This document shows, piece after piece, positions 54,707 to 64,000 of a DNA stretch of 64,000 nt. Source of the stretch: Filosporella fistucella (taxonomy: Eukaryota > Ascomycota > Leotiomycetes > Helotiales); the NCBI GenBank assembly GCA_030077755.1, contig JAQJZZ010000014.1, forward strand, positions 1,054,001 to 1,118,000, read 5' to 3'. Each line of letters begins with the position of its first letter. The first letter of the stretch is position 1. The notes under the pieces were generated by a model. It searched no databases. It had not been told where the DNA came from and saw only the letters and a list, made by a program, of their open reading frames with translations. A program made the translations under genes and the position numbers.

Positions 54707-57700
54707 GGCTGGCGATAATTTCCGACCTTTTTTCGCAACACTTTTTATGCCGTCGTTCTTGTTGCAATGGGTATTGCTCAAATATGCGGGGTTTCCCTGC
54801 TCAGACTTCACTCACCCCAGAAATCCTGATTGCGAGCTTCCCTGCCTGTCGAAGAACGGACCATGCGGTTGTGAGGCAGACTCAGTGATTGCCCTTAATA
54901 TGAAGTTGAGCGATGTTCCTTGATGATTCAGGAAACCAAAAGCTCTGACTCGGATAGCGTCGTTAACAGGTGTTGTTGATGCTGGATGATATGACAATCC
55001 TCGGCTTGCTTTGGCGCGGAACGTTTTTCAGCTACTGCTTACAGTATCAACATATGTTGCCCAGCAAGCTTTATTGATTGCGAGAAATAAGAGATCAAAA
55101 TAATGGTATAGTGAAGAGCATTCTTATTCGGAAGAGGGACCATCTGCGGAAGTGTTTGTTGAAGTAGGTGGGGACTAAGTTGAATTCCTTATCGATAGGA
55201 TGGTATGGATTGTTTATCGTGATGGGTCTGTATTGGGCGACGGTTTCACAGAAGGGTAATCACACGACAACCCTGCAGATAATATTTCGACATCAAAGAC
55301 CAAAATCAAGGATAAGGGAGTCGAGGAGGCCAACAGGTTATTATTAAAAAAGAATTCAGGTAAGGTGTGCCCAAGTTTGTATTCCAGCCCAGACAAACCG
55401 TCCCGTCTCTTGCTTTAGTGTCTGTGTTGGCTTTGGAAAGAAGTAAGTCAATATCGGAGGATGCAGGGCCAAATGCAAGCCGCACGCACACAAGCAGTGT
55501 AGCTCGCAGGAAGTAACACCGTACCAGTAACTTCAAGCACGAGCAGACCCTCTTGTGGACCCCATATTCCACATTCCATCGCTGTTCACGTACAAATTCT
55601 GACAAGACCCGTAACTCGTACACCCTCCGCTCGACGGGACAATGCATATCGCGGCCACACTCCTAGTCCTGACTGGTATAAAGCCATCAATCCCCGAACC
55701 GCCCAACCAATGTATCTTCACCTTTACCTTTGACCTTTCACCGAACAGGAAGTTCGACTTGCTGCACTAAGCGGGGTCACCGTGGGTGTAGGGATTTCCT
55801 CCGCTCTGCTTTCACTCCCCGTGCCTCGTCCTCATCCGGTCCAATGTGAAGCAAAAGCCCAGATTCACGTCGGAATTGGCAGATAATAGTCCCTTCCAGC
55901 TGCACTCTACCTCCTATTAGCAGTCTAAGTAGACTTTGAGCAAAAAGGAGCCGTTGCGTGGCTGAGCCGGAAGAACTGTTTCCCAACAGGCTGGTTGAGT
56001 AGCTTGACGAGCTTGAGGAGTGGGCTAAGTGTGTCGGAGAGGATGCCGGGCGGAAGAATAGGAAGAAAGAGGACAGAACCTCAGTAGCGTTCAGCCGGTG
56101 CTACATCGGTGTTCTAGAAGACATCTTCAACCTCTCAGGTCCAGTCTGTCAGTCTCCCCAGTCCAGGCTCGCCTGCTCTTTGATCGTTGACACCTTCACT
56201 TTGCCTAACTCGGTCAGCTGCTCCCATTCCATGGGTGCCCGCTTGTCTTGGTTATCTTTTATCGGGTTATCGCGCAATTTTCCCCACGAAGGCTATCGAT
56301 AAGAAGGACCCTGGATGCATCAGCTGAACCCCTCATGAAGGGCTTTGGATTTTGTAAGGTTTAAGCCGAGAGACAAGATATTGTATTTTGTGCTTGGAGG
56401 AGCATTGTTCCTCTAGCTTGAATGAGCACACGATGTTTGATTTCGTCTGATTTCAAAACGGCTGTAATTCTGAGTCGCACTGAACAAGCTCGACAGGATC
56501 TCAATGGAAAAATAAAATGCTCGGCAGGAAGCCCCCGCTCCCGATAAGAGACGGGGACGACATCGGCTTCGCAGGACAGACTGTACCTCCGTAGGTAGGT
56601 AGAACTATACTAGTCATGTGAAATGTTGATTGAACTTCGATTATTCCTACTCTGCCCTCATCCTTGACAGTGATAGACATGACAAGCTTGGATTAGTTCT
56701 CTTCATCACGTTGTAGGCTCATCATCTCTATAATTTCAAGGTGCCACCCTTGATCATGTGACCAGATCTTGGTCGAATATCGTGCAAGCTGGAGTATTTG
56801 ATATCCGCTCCTGATGTTTTCCAACTCTGAGATTTGTCGACCTAATCATATCTTGCACTGACTTTGACATTCAGCAGGAATAGCACAAGACATGTGCATT
56901 CCATGACATGTGAAAGGTGTTGAGAACATATCAACACCAATCACATGGATATGAGATGAACCATTTATAGAGATCTGGAACATTGGCACAATGACCTCAA
57001 TCGTGAGCAGAGTGGCCATCTCCACACTCCTATTTGGTCGATCATCATAAGGCTGCAGCTCGTGAACATCCTGTCGCAACACCCTGTCTAAGGACTATAC
57101 GATCCATTTACGAGCATCAGCTTCGTATCACAAAGTTCGGACGTTTCCAGCATTTAGAGCGCGTGCAACCCCAAGATAATCAGGTCCATTGAGCTTGTGC
57201 TGCATGGCTGCTCTGCTCATCTTACTACAGTACAGTAGTAGCTTGAGGTATCAAATATGTCTTACTCAGCTCGGTCATCAGAGTGTAACTTGATTTCATG
57301 TCGAGAGTGACGGTGCACACCCTCAGCATATAAGAAGGAAAATGGTTGGGGGACAGCCCCGAAACGTATTTGACTCGTGACGCGAGTAAGGAGACGGAGA
57401 CGAGAGAAAGTGGTGATATCTGGGCAGCTTTCTGTTGTGGGTGGTCTTTGCTGCCAGAGTGAAAAAAGAAAAGGCTTGCATGTAAATGGCACGATCTGAG
57501 GCGTGATTCGAGGCGGTCGGCGGGAGGCGTCGAGGATAGGCTGGAAGTTTGTTCTGGCCGAGTAAAACTGCGAGATTTTGAGGACGGAAAAGAAGAAGAC
57601 AACATCTCATGCTGTTGGAATTTCAAACACATGACCCGTAGCACCGCTGAACCTGCTCGGGACCCGTCAAAGGATGCACTGTCAGCTGCGTACACGTACA

Positions 57701-58591
57701 ATACAGTACCTAGGTAAGGAGGTCGAGCGTGGGTGAGAGAATTGCTTCAACTCATTGAGGCTTTGCTGTGTCTCCATATGCAATGCTCACCTTACCAACT
57801 CTCTCTGCCTTTCTGCGCCGACCTGCGATCCCGTTCGCATTTCGCCTCCCTAAAAGCATATTTGTGTTGACTGAGTACGGTTCATGGTGGGGCAATTTTG
57901 ACAGTCAATGTCAGTCAGTCAATCAGTCACTCATATCGCCCACGCTTGGACAAAATACTTGCCGTCTCAAATTCTCAATCGCGCCTCACACGTAATAATT
58001 TACCTTCCAAGACACCTCTGGGATTGAAACTCAATCCTTTCCTCCGCGATACTGCTTCTGTCTTCACGTGTCAAGAGAAACGGCAAAACTAAGTCAAAGA
58101 AACAAGTTCCAAAGCTTCTTTCAATCCAATACAACTCCTATTTATCCCGGGGGCCACCTGTTGCTCCAAGGCACTCAACTTTGACTGCCCTGCAATTGAC
58201 ATCGGCACAGCTGTGAAGTCTCTTTTCTCACGCCAAAGCAACCACACCCAAAATCCAACCCACCAACCCACCTCCACACACCAACTACCGGGCTGGTTCT
58301 TCCATTACTAGCTCCGACAGCTCAGTATACGGTACATCACAAGTACAACTCCTATTGTTCCGATCAAGCGACACGGTTTCATTGAAAGGAACACAAAACA
58401 CACGAACCAAAGTCGTCAGAAATCCCGGTTGCGCGCAGGACTCCTCCACATTCCTCGCTCGCGGTAGCCTTGCAACAATATCTAATTGTCACCACTCCAT
58501 TCTGTCATACTTGTGATACCTCCGCCAAAATTCCGGGCTCGCAGGACATCAAGCGGTGACACCTTTGTGGGCGTTCCATTTCTCTCCAATT
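54707..58591. other. 3.9 kb divergent promoter/leader region
   Basis: Spacer between the F-box/LRR gene (minus) and the PAS kinase (plus). The 158-codon minus frame at 57225-57701 begins with TTG and has no motif. CAGTACAGTAGTAG-type and GTAC-rich stretches occur near 57229-57242 and 57690-57712. 58100-58590 is C/A/T-rich like a long leader. No gene is supported. Confidence 0.5.
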
Positions 58592-61500
58592 ATGCTGGAG
58601 ACTGCCGATGGACAAACCCATCATGGTCAGTATCCTCCGCCTCTCTTTTGACATCCCCTACCTCCAGAATGGTGGCTTCCGCCGATGCTATGTTGATCGG
58701 AAAGCCAACGGATTTGTACCGAGCAAGCGCGAAACTACCATGGCTTCAAATCAAACACCCCTCATTCTAAGATTACCTTCTTTTTCTGTCATTTATAATC
58801 TGGCACAGTGCTGATATCTCTTCAATCTGCAGGCGTCGATATACTTCGAGGAAAGAGTGAACGCGGCCGAAGTGTATCCCCCAACCTTGGAGATTTGCGT
58901 ATACCAAAGAATAGAAGCAGCGGAAGTCTCGCACATACCGGCACTGAGAAGGCTCGGATCAGGTTCTCCTTTGATGCTGGACTCGCGGCGGCGGAATATG
59001 ACACAATGTCGAGGTTAGTCCGCAAAGTCTTGTCCGGACATGACTCTTAGTCATGAGGCGCTTGTCTCTGATGCCTGGGTTGTCAATATTATAAGTCACC
59101 AGAGGCTGACTAGCTTTTTCAACAGATCCCCAGTCATGACGGAGCACGAACACGGTATTGGTGCTTCTGGTCTGCGGAGGATACGACAACAGCCTCCTGT
59201 GAGAGCACCTACAATTCCCTCCTCAGAAGCATCATCTCGAAATGCCTCCATCGGTCCCCGGTCTAGCTCGATGACTCTGTTATTCCCAAACTCGCGCGCA
59301 GGCTCTATTGGAATACCCTCCGGACCATCATCACCTACTCTCAATTTCACAGAAGACCTTTCCCGTTTTCCCTCCGAGTCTCTACACTCGTTTTCGTTCG
59401 CTCACCAGTCCGAAGAATTCATACACAACAGACAAAATGTTCTCAAACGATCTGTGGAGTTTATGTCCCAGAAATTGGGATGGGGAAACGCAAATGCGGG
59501 GATTGCCAGTGCTCAAGCTCGGGTCAGTGGAGACCAGGAAATGCAAGGAATGTTGGAGCTTTTGGCACGAGCTAAATTGGTGGGCGCAAATAACATCCCA
59601 GGTTACATGCAATCGCATTTGACGGGACCACTCACAGGACCAGCAGCTGCTGAGGACTCGGGAAATGTGTTCGAGGCTAGCTTTTTACCACGGTCTCAGA
59701 GCCCTGAGGATTTCTTTGACAGTCCGAAAAGCTCTCCGTTGACTATGCGGAGACCCACGCTACCGATTGAACCTCCGCCTGAAGAGAAACTACAAACCAG
59801 TGAATTGACCGTGGATATACCTCCCGCTCAGCTTGACTCTGAGACGTCCTCACGTACACCAACGAACGAGAGCAGAACCACTGCGAAGACCTCACCACCA
59901 GTGACGAGGCGGCAAAGTTTGAAGAGAACTTACACAGACACCGCTCCCCTGACTTTACAGAACAAACTCATGGATGCATTGGCACAGCCATACCTAGTTG
60001 CAGAAAATTACCAAGATCAGCTTTTGTCCCCAACTGTGCCTCACTCCGCCGTAGGTTCATTCGCCGTCTCGACTCCTCATCCTCTCGGCCAAGCAGTTCA
60101 TGGCCATTCTAGCAGATGGGCACCTGCTGCTCAAGCAATATTCACTACAGAAAGCACGGCTCCATACACAATCTTGGCGGCGAATGACCTCGCGTGTCTG
60201 GTATTTGGGGTTACTAAAGCTGAAGTTCGCAAAATGGGAATCTTGGAAGTTGTCCGCGAGGAGAGACGAGCATGGCTTGAAGAGAAATTGGCGGCGCCTG
60301 GAACGAGCTCAGTATCAGATTCTGGCAACAAAAGCCCCCGATCACCACAAAGTCAGCAGACAAGTCCTACCCCTTCTACCTCGTTTCTTCTTGGGAGATC
60401 TGGTGGTGTAACTGCCGCTTTATTAAGTAGGCCAAATTCCCGACAATCACAGAAACCACCCAGGAGAGCGCAAACGGACGACGGCGCAGGTTCAAGCCTG
60501 GTGGCCAGTAGGAAAGCTGCAAAAGGGGGTTTGTACCACCCGAACAATAAATCACGGGGTGTTCTGTTATGCGGAGATGTCGTTCCAATTCAAAAGAGAA
60601 ATGGGGCAACGGGGTCTGCCAGTTTATGGGTCAAGGAGAAGAAGGCCGGCTTGATCTGGGTGCTTGAAGAAATTCACGAGGATGTCGCTGTGCTCAGCTT
60701 GGATGAAGATGCGCAGGTCACAAAGATTACTGGATCGACTGGTCCGATTTGGGGAGAGAACATTACTCGTGTCGGTATGGATGTGGGAAAACTTCTCCCG
60801 ACCTTACCGCGCCAAGGCATCGATGGAAGGAGTGAGGAAATCGACTACGCCGAAGTCGCAAAGCGGAAATACTTCACCGCACGGAACTCTGGCCGCGTCA
60901 ACATCCCATGTGTCATTGAGAGAGTTCCAGATTGTACCGATTTGAAAATTTCCAGCTTCCCTCATATCGCGGGAATTATGGTCTTGTCAGCGCAGACGTT
61001 GAACATAACAAGTTCTAATTCTGTATTTTCCGCTGCACTGTTCGGCCAAGAGAAACCAGATGGACGGCCAATAACAGACCTCATTCCAGATTTTGACCGC
61101 ATCCTCAAGATCTTAACTGAAGAAGATGGCGTGCACCTTGTTGATGGTATTGTCATTCCTGAGCATAGCTTCCGGCGTGCGCGTGCATTCTTAGCTTTAC
61201 GAGATGGCAAAGCGGACGCAGCATCATATTTCCTACGACCAGACGGTCTTCCTGCGAAACACAGAGATGGCTCAGAGATCAAGATAGATGCTCAATTGAG
61301 GGTTGTGAAGTCGGATACAAATCCCCCTAAAGTCTTTGATGAGCATGTTATTGAAGAACGGAGTGATGAGGAAGAAGACCATGTTCATCCGAAGCCCGAA
61401 CCATCAAGCGAACTGGTTTATGCTCTCTGGATAACTTATTCAAGACATATCCATGCCACGCGACAAAATCTTGGTGCCGCTTCTCCCCTCCTCTCTGGAA

Positions 61501-62594
61501 TCGCCACGCCTTTGCACCAACCCTCTCCAGGGCAGACGGAAGTTGCCAGCCCAATGGAGATCGAGTCAGATGAGGAGCCAAAAAAGGAGCAATCCCACGC
61601 ATCATTATTGACTGCTCAATTGAAAGCGGCGGCCAAGAAGACTGCAGCTAAGCTCACAGGTCGCAGTTCACCAACGCCAGTACCAGTGAAGATAGAAGAG
61701 CCGGTACCAGAAATAGTCGAGCCCGTTCACAAGAAGACTATCGATGACTTTGTAATTCTTGAGGAAATGGGCCAAGGTGCATACGGTCAAGTAAAGCTGG
61801 CTCGATACAAGAAGAACGGTAATCGAAAAATGGTGCTAAAATATGTGACAAAACGACGTATCCTTGTTGACACCTGGACTCGGGATCGCCGGCTCGGAAC
61901 AGTGCCTCTTGAAATCCACGTTCTTGATTACCTGCGACGCGATGGCTTAAGGCACCCAAACATTGTCGAGATGTCAGATTTCTTCGAGGACGATATCAAT
62001 TACTACATTGAGATGATACCCCATGGGTTACCTGGAATGGATCTGTTTGATTACATCGAACTACGGGTAAACATGGAAGAGAATGAATGCAGGAGTATCT
62101 TTGTTCAGGTCGCCAGAGCTATACATCATCTTCACACCAAAGCTTTGGTCGTCCACCGAGACATCAAGGATGAGAATGTTGTTCTCGATGGCGAGGGTAA
62201 TATCAAATTGATAGATTTCGGCAGCGCTGCTTATATCAAGAACGGCCCCTTTGATGTTTTCGTTGGAACCATTGGTAAGTCTTTGCTCTCCAGTTCTTGG
62301 GTCTTCTAACGATTATTAGATTACGCGGCTCCCGAAGTACTAGCTGGAAAGCCCTACCGCGGCAAAGAGCAAGACGTCTGGGCGCTTGGAATTCTCTTGT
62401 ATACCATTGTTTACAAAGAAAATCCCTTCTATAGCATCGACGAAATTATGGACCGGGACCTTCGAGTTCCTTATGTGATGAGCGAAGATAGCATTGATCT
62501 CATCCGTGCAATGCTTGATCGGGATCTCGATGCACGTATCACGATTGAACAAGTACTCGAACATCCTTGGTGCCTAGCCATGGGGGACGATTGA
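58592..62594 (+). CDS. PSK1: PAS-domain serine/threonine kinase
   Basis: Four exons (58592-58625, 58833-59013, 59126-62274, 62320-62594) give 1212 residues in phase; introns are 207, 112 and 45 nt. The start MLETADGQTHHG is the only upstream ATG that leaves the one base needed to enter exon 2 (VDILRGKSERGRSVSPN). A PAS domain lies near 405-460 (APYTILAANDLACLVFG). The kinase domain spans ~943-1207: MGQGAYGQVKLA glycine loop, lysine in MVLKYV, HRDIKDEN (~1082), DFG (~1101) and, across intron 3, TIDYAAPEVL. It ends at the tail HPWCLAMGDD. PAS kinases sense metabolic state and regulate glycogen, translation and respiration targets. Upstream lies a 3.9 kb spacer, suggesting complex control. The kinase call is certain; exon 1 is less so. 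Confidence 0.92.
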
Positions 62595-64000
62595 GGGTTA
62601 TTGAGGCGCCGGCTGGAGATGTTTTTAGCTAGCGATGAGTACAAAGGGAGAAATAGAGGGAGGAAAGAATTTCGCATCTGAAAGAACGCAAACTGCAAGC
62701 GAGCGAGCATTGAGCAATTGGATGTCCATGTTTTTGGTCCAGATTTAAGAAGATGGATTCATTGCATTTTGGCGATGTTAGATGGAATGGGTGGTATAAG
62801 ATAGAATTTTCATGATGTTATGAAGGGGACGAGAAGAAAGAAGAAGACGTAGCTTGATGATACCCCGGGGATGGTTTATGAGCTGAGATGATTTACTTTC
62901 AGGGGACTGGGAAGGGGCAATCGTGGGTGGGTGGCTTGCATGGCATGCATGTGGATATTGGGCGGGACTTGTAGCAGGTGGGAGGGATGTACAGTGCTTG
63001 CATGCTGGCATGGGTCATGGAAAGGGCGGAGGAGTTGCATTTGTGTATATGGGAGGAGGGTGGAAAGAAATATATATGGAGCGTCGCTCCTAAGTATATA
63101 AATCTTGCGTCCAAATCGTGATTCCACATTGGCTTGATGATTATTGAGACGGCGACGAAAGAGTCCTCAGAAGCAACTAATGGGCGTGATACGCCAACGC
63201 CTTTGATATATAAATTGAGAACTGGTAATCAGTTAAATTGGATAGGAAGATTTCACCTCATGGCTACAGTATTCTACGTTCCTGCTCTAACCTTCATGAC
63301 TCGACCAGTCGAGATTTGATACGATAGGTAGGTTTAGCATCGGCCTATGAGTTCTCAACATCTACATCATCTCGTATTTCCCAGCGACAAAATGACATCC
63401 CGACAAAGGAGCACCACAATCCAGAGAGAAATGGTGATCTCGAAGGTGCGTGTTGCGCGTTGCGTGCTCACCGTGTTCAACGCACCTGACGCGCTGAGAG
63501 CGCCCAGAGTGCTTAATTCGCTTTGGGTCAACAAATTTCCCATATATGCTTAATGGATTATTTGAAGGCAGGTGTTTACTTTAGAGATACTAAAAGAGGG
63601 GCTTATGAATTGTTTACTATTGAAACCATGACCATGTTATTGGCTTCATGTTCAACTTGCTCCTAGATTTGTGAGAATTTTATATGCTTAATTTATTCTT
63701 GGTTAGGGATTTAGCTGCAATTAGGTTGTATTTAATGTCACGATCTGTTTATCATATGGTTGGATGCTGAAAAGTGTTATATCTTATAGTCCGTCCCATA
63801 TCTCCCTCTTCCAATCCCTCCTTCGTTCATCCAGCTCTGCTTCAGCATTTGAGTCGTCCGTTCCGCTCAGCGATCTGCCAATATTACAATTTCCCTTCCT
63901 TTATCTTCCTGTCTTTATTCTGTGTACCCTGATAGAATCTTGATCTTATATTGTTCAAATATAAGGACATATTATAGATCCCGATCCATCCCCTCCTCAT
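62595..64000. other. Intergenic region to the right window edge
   Basis: 1.4 kb after the PAS kinase. It should hold its 3' UTR; the rest is AT-rich from 63540 on. Short frames on both strands have no motif. 63442-63505 has a G/C-rich patch with clustered GCGC/GCGT steps. No gene, RNA or repeat is called. Confidence 0.45.

Noticed and set aside
57225..57701. 158-codon minus-strand frame
   Set aside because: Begins with TTG, low-complexity Ser-rich content, no motif and no splice logic.

Overview
The window is nuclear DNA from a filamentous ascomycete (Pezizomycotina). Genes are monocistronic on both strands and split by short introns (mostly 45-120 nt) with GTAAGT-like donors, CTAAY/CTGAY branch sites and AG acceptors. 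Many proteins have long disordered Ser/Pro-rich tails typical of this group. The gene content would suit a leotiomycete, but that placement is a guess. No bacterial or viral gene was seen.

Layout. 0-18 kb is gene-dense: the separase C-terminus (left edge), a TPR-DnaJ co-chaperone with a heat-shock element upstream, exportin-T/LOS1, a two-domain dsRNA-binding protein, the rRNA-processing factor EFG1 divergent from the GATOR2 subunit Mio/SEA4, and tRNA 2'-phosphotransferase TPT1 divergent from an F-box protein. 20-21 kb holds an ankyrin protein, followed by a 2.9 kb gene-poor gap. 24-27 kb encodes a 940-residue disordered/coiled-coil protein. It is separated by a 4.4 kb divergent spacer from a dual-specificity (MAPK-type) phosphatase at 31.4-33.5 kb. 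A gene-free stretch at 34.1-35.1 kb carries a degenerate tandem repeat. 35-45 kb encodes the UDP-galactose transporter HUT1, coactosin, a triple-KH protein (Rnc1/PBP2 type) and a TBC1D5-like Rab GAP. 45-50 kb encodes a WGxF/FGDF-motif trafficking protein, a 65-residue Cys/His miniprotein and a disordered hypothetical. 50.6-51.7 kb is a broken HET-domain gene. 52.5-54.7 kb encodes an F-box/LRR protein ending in a CAAX box, and 58.6-62.6 kb a PAS kinase after a 3.9 kb leader/promoter region.

Functional themes. Several neighbours act in RNA metabolism (LOS1, EFG1, TPT1, dsRBD protein, KH protein). A second theme is stress and nutrient signalling (Mio/GATOR2, MAPK phosphatase, PAS kinase). The phosphatase and the Rnc1-type KH protein lie about 5 kb apart; in fission yeast the corresponding pair forms an mRNA-level feedback loop on the cell-wall-integrity MAPK.

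The main unusual signals are an excess of AAG 3' splice sites (including a GC-AG intron), the degenerate repeat array at 34-35 kb, a UUCG-capped hairpin with a T-tract at 47.5 kb, GTAC-centred palindromes in promoter regions, and the CAAX-tailed F-box protein. I did not identify a clearly new biological system. All exon structures were assembled by hand from splice signals and protein conservation.
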